Below are positions 12,101-21,772 of a stretch of 64,000 nt of DNA, in pieces. The stretch covers positions 7,502,001 through 7,566,000 of the forward strand of contig OZ231127.1 in assembly GCA_965153355.1 (NCBI GenBank). Direction: 5' to 3'. The DNA comes from Flaccisagitta enflata (taxonomy: Eukaryota; Chaetognatha; Sagittoidea; Aphragmophora). Every line of letters starts with the position of its first letter. Positions within the stretch are counted from its first letter, which is position 1. The notes under the pieces were generated by a model, which was not told the origin of the DNA, did no database searches, and worked only from the letters and a program-made list of their open reading frames with translations. Position numbers and translations under genes: made by a program.

Positions 12101-12900
12101 TTTATACTTTATACTATGTATTGAGGCTTGATTATTTTCGAAAAAAATATCTAAAGTACAAAATATTTGTTATTTATTTTATTCATATGGGTGGGAATTT
12201 TTTTTCAGGCGGTCCCGGTGTTTTTATGCCATTTATATTCGAATTTTGCGCTTTATTTTCCATCCAAAGCTATTCAGCACCCAATATCATTACCAGAGAT
12301 CGCATTTGAGTCTAACAACTTGAAGTTTTAAAAAAAATTGGCGATTTTCATGTGATTTTTGTTAAAAATAATGATCAATTTTGGTAAAAATCGTCTAGCA
12401 AATGTGTAGCACAGAAAAATACTCATTTCTTGGGGCAAGTTTTACTTCATTCATACCGTGAGAAACGTGGAATTGTCTCTATTGACTAGCAATGTAAACA
12501 AAGAAATTTTTTTTTTCTCCAAACCCCTTATGACCGGTATGAGTCGATGCAATATTGCAAGGGCTTGCATTTGATACCTCGAAACACACTTTTTTTGTAT
12601 TCTATGTCGATGTGACTAAAAAGTTGTAAAATCGCCCTATTGGGTGTTTCTGTCTACTTTTTCTCGATCACCGTCACTCTCTTTTGGGCTAATCAATGGA
12701 CAAGACTTGCCAAAAAGACCAAAAGTATTGTTTTTATTGGAGGAAATGGTAAAATGCCCATTTTCATTGAAAAAATGTGTTTAACACTTTATCAGTAATT
12801 TTGAACAAATCTTTATCAGTAATTTTGAACAAATAATGGAAAACGGCCCACCATGAAAAACACTAAATTCAAATGACAAGAATGTAGAATTGGATGATGA
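9180..12900. other. AT-rich, gene-poor stretch
   Basis: No splice-supported or conserved coding frame was found. 9300-9430 resembles one side of the palindrome family at 27690-28258 ('TTGATTTCA', 'CAAGGAATTAAGTATCCTTAAG'), and 'TTTGCTCGGAATGTACTATAC' at 11630-11650 resembles its terminus. So 9200-11650 may contain fragments of a larger member. Two copies of 'TGAGCTCTGCTTGGTGGCAAAT' form a short tandem duplication at 9768-9811. 12800-12835 duplicates a short 'TTTATCAGTAATTTTGAAC' unit. Confidence 0.4.
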
Positions 12901-12929
12901 CTTAACTGATCCTGATTGTCTCTCCTCTC

Positions 12930-13325
12930 TCTCGTCGTTGTTGTCGTTGTTGCCATTGTCATTGCCCTTGTTGTCGTTGTCTTTGTTGTCGTTGTTATTG
13001 TTGCGTTGATGTCGTTGTTGTCATTGTTGTTGTTGTGTTGCTGTCGCCGTTGTTATCGTCGTTGTTATTGTTGTCATTGTCGTCGTCGCTGTTTATGTCG
13101 TTGTCGTGGTTGTTGTTGTTGCAATTATTATTCTTATGATTTTGTTTTTGCTGTTGTAGTCATTATTATTGATCTCATTATTTAAATTGATGTTTTTGTT
13201 GCTCTTATCATTGTAATTGTTCTCGTTGTTGTTTGCATTGTTGTTGTTGTTGTTTGCATTATTGTTGTTGTTGTTTACATTATCATTGTTTCTGTTTGCA
13301 TTGTTGTTCTCGTTGTTGTTTTGCT
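12930..13325 (+). repeat. (GTT/GTC)n imperfect triplet repeat
   Basis: About 400 bp of imperfect triplet repeat, largely GTT, GTC and ATT codon-like units, with one gap of ordinary sequence. Apparent Val/Cys-rich and Leu-rich frames are artifacts. Confidence 0.85.
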
Positions 13326-14062
13326 GTGTTTTTTTTGTGGCAGTTGCTTTGATTTCAGAGTCTTGTTACTTTTGCCTTTGATTTGATCCTTCTTGACTGC
13401 GCACAAAACATTTAATAGGAGATTACCGATTTGAGATTTGTGACTATTTGATTGTAGCTTTTGCAAAGTCATAGGCTGTTTCTTTTATTTATCATGTCAA
13501 CGCGCGTTGTCATGGAGTAAAAATGAAAACAGATTCGAATAGGTCATGCTCTGGGGATATAACATGCAGCTCACATTACCTCACATCGCCCAAGTTGAGC
13601 CGTTGCAACCCTTTATTCTAAGCCTCCTTATTTCTTTGATTATTTATACAATTTTTTTGAAGAAAAAAAATCACCGGGACATGATTTTGGCCAAAAATGA
13701 ATGAAATTCATTGCATTTGGACAAAATTCTTCCATATTTGTCGCATGGGATCTATTCTAACGCAGGGAGAAAATTCCGACATTGCATTTTCTCTCGCACC
13801 TTCGAGGAACCAACCCAAGTTGACTTTCCTAAATTATTGAAAAATTTAGGCGATATCTTTCTTTTTACGCGAAAAAGCTTGCTCAAAAGATACAGTATCA
13901 GTAACACCAAAGGCAGTTTCTCCTATAAACTGGGCCGGCCAAAATCAAGCGCTTGATTGAGTTAACATTTATAAAAATAATATAATTCAATGATAGTTGC
14001 ATCTATCAGCTTGAACTTTTGGTTCCAGGTTCAGAATTTGATACTCTTAATTCATACTGAAA

Positions 14063-14283
14063 CAAGGCCGGATACACGGCTACCCTAGACGCGTGCGGGT
14101 GGGCAGGTGCCCAGCTAGAGCGGGTCGCTAGAGCATCTGGGCGCGGGCAGTATTTGAGTCAGTAGAGCATTTGGGTGGGAGCAGTGAGGCCAAAGACCAC
14201 AAAGCAAAAAGTAAAGTAGAGGACCGATAAACCAACGGACGGACAGAGCGGGGTGTAGAGTCCGCGTGGCACGCGACTAAAAA
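14063..14283 (-). repeat. Dispersed TIR element, minus orientation
   Basis: Runs from 'AACAAGGCCGGATACACGGC' to 'GGGTGTAGAGTCC...GGCACGCGACTAAAAA'. Reverse-complemented, it matches the copies at 158-311 and 48428-48598. The interior carries 'GGGCAGGTGCC' and 'AGAGCATCTGGGCG' units. It lies about 80 bp outside the left end of the hAT-like element. Confidence 0.65.
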
Positions 14284-14951
14284 TCACTTAAAGTCTTAAA
14301 CTGTGTTTAATTATATGAATTTTTATGAAAAACAGTGTGACAGAAGTGTGACAAGGTGTTAACTCTAGAGATGCAGAAGCGGTAGATTTTTGGACCGCTT
14401 CCGCTTCCAAAAGGCATATTTGAGAATTGACAGCTTCCGCTTCCGCTTCCATCATTTCAAAAGCATAGCTTCATGTACTTCCGCTTCCACCCTTTTAGAA
14501 GGCATAGCATCCTTCTGCTTCCACACTTCACTTGCTTCCATATTGTTGAGTATTTCACTATAATATTTTAAGTTATATAAAATGTTTTTTCATGTAAAAA
14601 AGAGAGGGGATAAAACGAGGAAATATAAAAGATAATAGAAAATATGTTAATGACATAGATATTAATATAATTTTTTTGCTGTCTCTAGTTATTGCAATGA
14701 GTTTAAACAATCATTTTGTCTGTATTTATTTATTTATTTATCTAGTCATTTATTCATTTATATATTTTTTCCTTTATTTATTTATTGTATACCTTTCAAC
14801 TAATCTTTAAAACATCTTTTTTTTAAATTTGTGACATTTATGACATCATTGGATCATCTATTTGCTTTTGTTATCCAAAAATTTATGAAATCAGGTCTTA
14901 AGGTATATGAGTCTTGCTCCTTTCCAATTAACCAGTAAACTGTGGATAAAT

Positions 14952-14953
<2 letters not shown>

Positions 14954-15017
<64 letters not shown>

Positions 15018-15128
15018 GGAGAGAGAGAGAGAAAGAGAGAAAGAGAAGAGAGAGAGAAAGAGAGAGAGAAAGAGAGAGAAATGAAGAGAGAGACAGAGAG
15101 AGAGAGAAAAAGAGAGAGAGAAAGAGAA
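14954..15128 (+). repeat. (GA)n microsatellite inside the hAT-like element
   Basis: A perfect GA run of about 60 bp is followed by an interrupted GA/GAAA tract. It lies directly beside the nested element. Confidence 0.95.
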
Positions 15129-15212
15129 GACTAGTGTCCAAGGATCGCACATGGTCAGCGGTTCCCGATGCCCTGCTTGGAGTGATCAGTTGAAGAAGTG
15201 GAGGGGAGAGCA

Positions 15213-15673
15213 GGGCAGCCCACATTTGCAAAGGGCCGATGTCCTGTAGGACACAGGGCTGAATTTCCAGACGTCCTGATTAGGCATATCCAAGAGCTGA
15301 TTCGATTGATTGGAGCACAGAGGGTCATTTTAAGGGCCGACTTGAGATCCACGTGGTCAGATTTTATGTTTGAGAGGCCTGATTTTAGGCCTGAAATGGC
15401 TGATTTTAGGTTTAACAAGGCTGGTTTAGGGCATCTTTTGGCTGATTTTGGGCTTAAGAGAGCTAATTTTGGGAGAGAGCTTATTTTGGGCCTGGATGGT
15501 CTTATTTTGGGCTGGAGAGGGCTTATTTTGGACTTGAGAGGCCTGATTTTTGGGCCTGAAAGGACTGATTATAGGCCTGAGAGGGGCCTCAAGGGGGGAC
15601 GGACGTGCAGGATGGATATCTGGAAATTCCCCCCTGTGTCCTACAGGGGATCGGCCCTTTGGGGCCGCTGCCC
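15213..15673. mobile_element. Inverted-end element with minisatellite core, copy 2 (nested)
   Basis: The left end GGGCAGCCCACATTTGC continues as AAAGGGCCGATGTCC, then GTAGGACACAGGG and GAATTTCCAG. The right end mirrors each block in reverse order (CTGGAAATTC, CCTGTGTCCTAC, GATCGGCCCTTTGGGGCCGCTGCCC), giving inverted ends of roughly 75 bp. The core is a degenerate tandem of 'GGCCTGATTTTAGGC'-like units. It is inserted within the hAT-like element, so it is younger than that element. Confidence 0.7.
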
Positions 15674-15691
15674 AAAAACGGAGAGAAACAG

Positions 15692-15695
<4 letters not shown>

Positions 15696-15765
<70 letters not shown>
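15696..15765 (+). repeat. (GA)n microsatellite
   Basis: A GA dinucleotide run of about 70 bp with one AAG interruption directly abuts the right end of the nested element. Confidence 0.95.
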
Positions 15766-16221
15766 TGCAATAGACAGACAGACAGAAAGAGGTATACGGA
15801 GAGACAGAAAAAAGTCAGATAAAGCAAAAGAAGAATAAAAGGATAGACAAACAAAGAAAAACAGATGAAGGAACAATATACAAAAGAAATATAAAAAAAT
15901 ATGATAACACCAAGAGAAGAAAAAAAAACAAACAAAAAATGAATAAATTATACTAAAATAAGTATCATTAAAACTGACATGATTATTGTCAAAATATTGT
16001 CAGGATCTGAAGTGGAAGCGGAAGCGGAAGCGGAAGCGGAAGCGCTTGATTATGTCCTTTCGCTTCCGCTTCCGCTTCCATTAGGCATCAAAAAAAGTTT
16101 TCGCTTCCGCTTCCGCTTCCACTTGATTTCAAAATTGCGCTTCCGCTTCCGCTTCCGCTTCCATGCTCAAACTACCACTTCCACCCGCTTCCGCTTCCGC
16201 TTCTGCATCTTTAGTTAACTC

Positions 16222-17560
16222 GATAGGACATTCTTTTAAAAAATCAATATCTCTGGCTAGAAATGACGTGAAGGTCTGAAATTTGGCATGTAACCTGGGT
16301 TATATCTTTACTAAATAGGGGGCAAAAATGAATTTTCCATCACACTTAGAAGCATGTTGTTTTATGTATAGCATATTACTATATCAAAATTGAGTATTTT
16401 ATCATTTTTGATAAACAACTTTTTCCATAGTAAATGACCACTGATCACCATGAAATTTTTGGTGTTTCTTTAGGGATAAGCAATGGTACAAAAATGACCC
16501 ATAGTTGGATAGGCTTGACAATTCCTTGGTGTCTTTATCATAGTAGATATAAAGTGTGACACAAGTGTGACAGGGAAAATAGGTTTATTTGGCTCTACTT
16601 TTGGTTACTTAACCTATCAAAATCTTGATTATGAAGCATGTATGTTGGACACTTGGTTCCAGCAGACGTCTCAGAATAACTATCATCAACAAGAAAATAA
16701 TTGATGAGAGGAAACTGTTTTTCTGCCTACCAAATCATGTTTTTCAGCTGGCCCACTTTATCGGAGAAATTGCCCAAAATTGCTTTCAACCCATCAATTC
16801 TATGTGTTATTTCATAATTCTTTAGAGGGGGTCTGGCTAGTGATTTAAAGTGATTTTTCTGTTGCAGTCCCTAGATTTAGGTCAAATAGACTGAAGACGA
16901 TCGTTGGTTTGATCAACACAATCGCAAGAGAAATTCCCTATCCACTTTTCCGACCAGCCCTATTTCCGGTGCTTTAAGACGACATGTTTGATTTTGTCAC
17001 AGGTGTTCTTATCATGTCATATTCCGTTGTTAAGCAATCTACGTTGAATTAAGCTTTTTTTTTGCCTTTATTGTGGTTTTCAACTCTGCAGAAAAAGAAA
17101 ATGCAACAGTTGGACGTAATGCTATCAGAGTTGATCATGTGACAGGATGACCCTTTTTCCGACGCTTTAAGAAACTTGGTGTAAACTCGGCGAAAGTTGC
17201 CAGGGTCAATTTCAATAACTATAAGGTCGCTCATAAGTTCTTATTTACAAGCTAATAAGAGGAAACACTATGACGCTTCTGAGAGCTGATCCCATTGAAA
17301 CAAATCGTCGTCGTCGTCGTCGCTGTCGTTGTCGTCGTCATCATCATCATCATCGTCACATGAAAAAAGCATAAATTCTGAGCGCCTCGACTCAGAACCT
17401 TGAAATTTGGTATGGAGATTTAGTGGGGTAATAGCTATTCTATTTTAACGATTTCTTAGGCTTAACCCATAAATACTGACCCAACTGATCAAAAAACAGG
17501 TCAATGACTGGTCAAAATTGATTGAAATTGGAGAAAAGACAGAAGCTCTGAGTTAAGCTT
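16222..17560. other. Gene-poor stretch; short triplet tract
   Basis: No coding exon was recognised. An imperfect (GTC)n-(ATC)n triplet tract occupies about 17306-17356. Two passages contain related words, 'CCGGTGCTTTAAGACGACATG' (about 16968) and 'CCGACGCTTTAAGAAACTTGG' (about 17159), both near a 'GTGACAGG' or 'GTCACAGG' string. They suggest two degraded copies of a short repeat. Confidence 0.4.
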
Positions 17561-17577
17561 TGGGATCAAAAAGTTGT

Positions 17578-17925
17578 TTATTCATTCACTCGTTCATTCA
17601 TTCATTTGTTTGTTCATTCACTCGTTCATTCATTCCTTCACTTGTTCATTCATTTGTTCATTCACTCATTCATTTATTCAATCACTTGTTCATTTATTCA
17701 ATCCCTCGTTTATTCATTCACTCATTCATTTATTCATTCACTCGTTCATTTATTCATTCACTTGTTCATTAATTCATTCATTTGTTCATTCACTCGTTCA
17801 TTCATTCACTCATTCATTGACTCTTTCATTCATTCTGTTCATTCATCCATTTGTTAATTCATCCACTCAATTCATTCACTCGTCTATTCATACCCTTCAT
17901 TCATACCCTTCATTCGCACGTATTT
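17578..17925 (+). repeat. Tandem array of ATTC/ACTCGTTC units
   Basis: About 350 bp of TTCATTCA-type tetranucleotide repeat with a higher-order unit (TTCATTCACTCGTTCATT). The His/Ser/Phe-rich frames across it are artifacts. On the opposite strand it resembles the (ATGA)n array at 32400-33600. Confidence 0.9.
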
Positions 17926-18401
17926 CCTCTATGTTGCTTACAGAATTGAAAAATAGCAGTTTTCCTACCCCCTTATGACGACGACAATGACTAAGGCGAT
18001 AAGAAACTTGAGTATTCCAAGTTTTCTGATTTGTCTGTTAGTTTTACTTCCCCTTCCACCAAACCTCCGCTCACATCTCCATTCATAAAAATGGATTGCG
18101 GAAATCATGAGCATCTTGCGCTTATATGCTAAGGAAGGACGGACTCATTGAAAACGCGATATACCATCCAAAAGGGCTTTTAACATATCCCGACACGAAG
18201 AAATTCTGCTTTGAAAACTCGCATTTGCCGGCGTGCTAAAATTCATTAAGCGCCAATATCCCGAGGAATGACTTAAGGTGGTTTCTAGGAAAGGTTATGA
18301 CGAGTTTTTAACAGTTTTGAAAGATGAAAATTTTTCTTGTCATTTGACCGCCTAACAAAAAAAAGATTCGACCTATGTTTTTGTTTAAAGTAATACAGGG
18401 T

Positions 18402-18979
18402 GTTCAATCTCAAAGTGGGGAAAAGTAAAAGTTTACATTTCTAAACACTTGGTCAGTGGTTTCAAACCATTTTTCTCTTGTAGTAATATATGTGATGTTT
18501 TTTGTGTACAAAGTTCATGGGACTAGCTTGAATAGTTAGTCCACAACGTCAATTTGAAGTATAATAAGTGTTTACAGTTGAGGCTCAAAAACTCATATTC
18601 TTATCATCCCTAATTTCAATATTTTTTCTTTAATTCTCAAACGGCTTGATGGCGACATCTGCCAGATTGGTCTCAGATGTAAGCATTTTAAAATTATACT
18701 TCATTTGAGACTAATCTGGCATTTATAGCTCTAGCCGTTTAGAAGTTAGAGCAATTTTAAGAAAAACTATCATGATCAAAATGAGAGTTTTTAAGCTCTA
18801 ACTTTATATAATTGTTTTACTTAAGATTGATGTTGTGGCCAAACTATTAAGGCTAGACCAATGAAATTTTTAATCAAAAAACGTCAAACATAATACCACA
18901 AGAGAAAAATGATTTGAAATCACTGACTGGTTGCGTTTGGGATTGTAAGCTTTTTACTTTTCCCACTTTGAGATTGAAC
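18402..18979. mobile_element. Palindromic foldback element, about 578 bp
   Basis: GTTCAATCTCAAAGTGGG (18402-) is mirrored by CCCACTTTGAGATTGAAC (ending 18979); the axis is near 18690. Inner blocks pair as well: 'TGGTTTCAAACCATTTTTCTC' with 'ATGATTTGAAATCA', 'GCCAGATTGGTCTCA' with 'TGAGACTAATCTGGC', and 'AAACGGCT' with 'AGCCGTTT'. Almost the whole sequence is symmetric. Confidence 0.8.
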
Positions 18980-19049
18980 TTGGCGTACTACTGCAATCGT
19001 TTACCATCATTGAGCATCAAAAATGCTTTTGCAGATCATAATTCTTAAT

Positions 19050-19235
19050 GATCTTCGTCTCTTCTTTTTTTTTTTCATTATCTTTTTTTTTCTTTTCATT
19101 GTTATTTTCTTTTTTTTCTCTTCTCTCCCTTTCTTTTTTGTGTCTTTCTGTTTTTTTCGTTTTGGTTGTTTTTTTTCTTTTTGGTTGTTTATTTTTTATT
19201 TTTCTCACTCTTTTTCTTTTTATCTTTTTATTGAG
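19050..19235 (+). repeat. T-rich low-complexity tract
   Basis: About 185 bp of TTTTTC/TTTTTG-rich sequence. The Phe-rich frames are not genes. It is followed by GC-rich repeat DNA ('GCGGGGCCCCCCTGAAGCGCGGGGCCC') that also resembles a segment at 11835-11870. Confidence 0.8.
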
Positions 19236-19493
19236 GGGAGGGAACTGCAGGCGCGGGGCCCCCCTGAAGCGCGGGGCCCTAGGCCTTACAAACCTATTGG
19301 GTGATCCGCCTCAGGAGGGGGAGACTCCCTTCTTGAGTATTTCTTGTAAAACTGAACAAGTGACGCGGGGTCACAATATTGTTAAAGACGGGTGGGAAGG
19401 GGCATCCAACCCCCATCCACACCCAACGCCCCACCCAACCCCCCTTCCAACACAGACATACATAGAAAACTTTTAAAATGCTCGTTAACCCAC

Positions 19494-19729
19494 TTTTTAA
19501 TTGCAGACACGCAACTCTATAAGAGGCTTGGTCCATCCGTCCGTCCATCCGTCGGTCCCTTGGTCCGGGGTCATCGAGTTGAAAAGGTGGAAAACCCAGC
19601 ATTTCCGCCCCTGCCACCCGTCCGCAACCGGTATTGGACCGCAACTGGTATTGTCCGTGTATCCTCAATCACCTCTACGGACCGACGGACAAAGCCTCTT
19701 ATAGAATTGCGTATCCGCAACTAAAAATT
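19494..19729. mobile_element. Complete short TIR element, about 236 bp
   Basis: The left end TTTTTAATTGCAGACACGC continues AACTCTATAAGAGGCTTGGTC. The right end, reverse-complemented, reads TTTTTAGTTGCGGATACGC followed by AATTCTATAAGAGGCTTTGTC. The inverted ends are therefore about 40 bp at roughly 90 percent identity, followed inward by (GTCC)n-like units. This is the clearest full-length member of the family whose single ends are scattered through the window. Confidence 0.75.
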
Positions 19730-19872
19730 AATTGAAGAATCCGAACCTTGTCATTGAAACGCTTAATTCTCCTCAATGGACTTTATTGCTCAATGAATAA
19801 AATAATCATGGTGATTATTTAATATCAGTATCAATCAAGTTATCAACATTCTGTGATCACAAAGACATGGGC

Positions 19873-19873
<1 letters not shown>

Positions 19874-19955
<82 letters not shown>
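19874..19955 (+). repeat. (GA)n microsatellite
   Basis: About 82 bp of perfect GA dinucleotide. Confidence 0.97.
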
Positions 19956-19957
<2 letters not shown>

Positions 19958-20000
19958 TTTAAGGTTCGTTTAAATAATGGAGGAATAAGATGAGTTCACG

Positions 20001-20366
20001 TTAGAAAGAACAAACACGGAACAAGGAAACGAAAAGACATCCCCTTTCAGCACCGAAACACCACCATATTTTAATGCAGTTAAAAACTGATTGACCCATG
20101 TGTATTGTGTAAGCGTGACAAACTTCAAAATGAAATTCATACTCGGAGACTCCCGGTAGATTCAATCTTACTGTCCTTGGGAGAAACGTGGACAACGTAG
20201 AAGTACCACTAAGACACGCCGTAGTGTTTCGGGTTGAAGGAAAATTACAATGTAATTTCATCGATGACCGACTGGGCACGTCTACATAACCAGTGTCCAG
20301 TCGTGACCACGCAACGCGATGTCTCATTCGTCGTCTATCAAGCGCGAATAATATTGATGCAACCAA
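20001..20366 (-). CDS. Open frame of unknown function, low confidence
   Basis: A 121-codon open frame of mixed composition, unlike the surrounding simple repeats, including SGTSTLSTFLPRTVRLNLPG and EYEFHFEVCHAYTIHMGQS. A 69-codon frame overlaps on the opposite strand. I recognise no domain. It lies about 1.3 kb downstream of the ZIP stop codon on the same strand, so it could be 3' UTR, an exon of a further gene, or non-coding. Confidence 0.2.
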   Translation of the reverse strand: MVASILFALDRRRMRHRVAWSRLDTGYVDVPSRSSMKLHCNFPSTRNTTACLSGTSTLSTFLPRTVRLNLPGVSEYEFHFEVCHAYTIHMGQSVFNCIKIWWCFGAERGCLFVSLFRVCSF

Positions 20367-20452
20367 AAATGAAGGATTATTTCTTCTCTGAAGATCGGGA
20401 AAGAATACTAGGGTCTATGGAGGGAGAAATACAGTACGCGTGATAGTCAGAA

Positions 20453-20453
<1 letters not shown>

Positions 20454-20504
<51 letters not shown>

Positions 20505-20505
20505 A

Positions 20506-20578
<73 letters not shown>
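20454..20578 (+). repeat. (GA)n microsatellite, interrupted
   Basis: About 125 bp of GA dinucleotide with AAAG and AGAAG interruptions. Confidence 0.95.
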
Positions 20579-20582
<4 letters not shown>

Positions 20583-21691
20583 AATTTTTCTCTAGAAAAA
20601 CTCGGCAGATACTTATAAACAAAACCGTGGCGGCATGATGGACCAGCGCAACTTAATAGGGAAGTTAAAAGGGAAGTATCAACATATCCAAATGCTCTAT
20701 CACAAACGAAGAAGAGGAGCTCACCCTCAGAAACCATCTCAAAGCTTATAGCTTATTAGATATCGCATTAATACAGAAACTTTTTGGATCAAGCCGATAA
20801 CAATACAAATACAATTGTGAATAGCGCATTAACGTTTTATAACCCTTGACAAAAAGAAGAAAAACAAAAAGGACAAAAAATAAAAGTATGACAGCAACAA
20901 CAACGGTGGCATCAACAACGATAATCACAGTCATTACACAAAATGCATTTACACTTATGTTTCTGATTGTTTTTGGTTATTTTTGTATTTATACTAACTA
21001 GAATAAAAGAGAAAAACAATCATCAATCCAATATAGGGACCACGAGTTTGGTTTGTTTATCACAACCAAGAGGTGGTTGCGGTGAAAACAGTAGATTTTT
21101 AGTCATTTTGACTGCAATATTGGGCTACTTCTCATTTCAAATCTGACTTAAAATCCATGAGATTATTAAACAAGAGCTCAAGAGCCAACCAGCGGTGAAA
21201 TCCGCATGTCTTCATCATTTTTTGGTAAAATTTAAGAAAATTTCAAAGATGGAAGGGTAGATGTCCTATTTTTTTGCTGTTTTTCAGAATACTTGATCAA
21301 CTACAAACTAATGGCATTTCCAGACAATTTGATGCACAGCGACGAGATTGCACTCAGATTGTAGATTTTTCGACATAGAATAAAATGCTCATGAATTTTT
21401 TACACTTATCTAAATGAGAAGTTGAGATATCTTTCTATATTTCCTAGATAGTAAAGAATTTCAAGCAGTTTTGCAATCACGGCTTCTGCTGAAAGCACTT
21501 CAAAGCACCTGCGTACAGCATGAATAACCATGTTTACAGCCATGTTTTTTACTCTCTTTCTCAAACATTATTAAATAATATCCTACCATTTCTATAATCT
21601 CATTACATAGCAAAACGCATTTTGTATACCAACTGAAAATATCATTTATATAAATACAACAGAACTTAAAAAAAAAGGACGGCCAAAAATA

Positions 21692-21772
21692 TCAATCAAA
21701 TATCTTTTGGATGTCGTGTTCGTAAAGAGCGATGAGGAGCATTATGCCGAAACCGCTCAAAATGCCCGCATT
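21692..21772 (-). CDS. ZIP transporter terminal exon (TM8 and stop)
   Basis: The exon follows a poly-pyrimidine acceptor (TTTTTTTCAG, 21773-21782) and encodes 26 residues plus TGA, starting [18 protein letters not shown] and ending HDIQKIFD. Final-helix sequences of LIV-1 ZIPs have the form N(A/T)G(M/I)L.GFGIMLLI.. followed by an acidic residue. It starts in phase 0, which matches the phase the upstream exon would leave if its single surplus base were removed. At 81 bp it is too short to show up in a length-filtered frame search. Confidence 0.85.
   Translation of the reverse strand, partial: NAGILSGFGIMLLIALYEHDIQKIFD

Larger units (their letters stand above)
14366..16213. mobile_element. 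hAT-like non-autonomous transposon, 1848 bp
   Basis: The 8-bp sequence GTTAACTC stands immediately outside both ends (14358-14365 and 16214-16221), as a target-site duplication. The left terminus is TAGAGATGCAGAAGCGG. The right terminus reads, reverse-complemented, TAAAGATGCAGAAGCGG: 16 of 17 identical. hAT elements make 8-bp duplications and have short inverted ends beginning YARNG, which both ends satisfy. Both subterminal regions (14369-14540 and 16010-16210) are packed with CTTCCG/CGGAAG hexamers, partly as inverted arrays. No transposase frame is present. The interior holds (GA)n tracts and a nested element at 15213-15673. Confidence 0.8.

Noticed and set aside
17578-17920. CRISPR-like or regularly spaced repeat array
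   Set aside because: Repeat units are contiguous with no unique spacers, and the genome is eukaryotic. None of the tandem arrays has a repeat-spacer structure.
17560-17978. His/Ser/Phe-rich 134-codon frame
   Set aside because: It is a translation of the ATTC tetranucleotide array; all frames are open.
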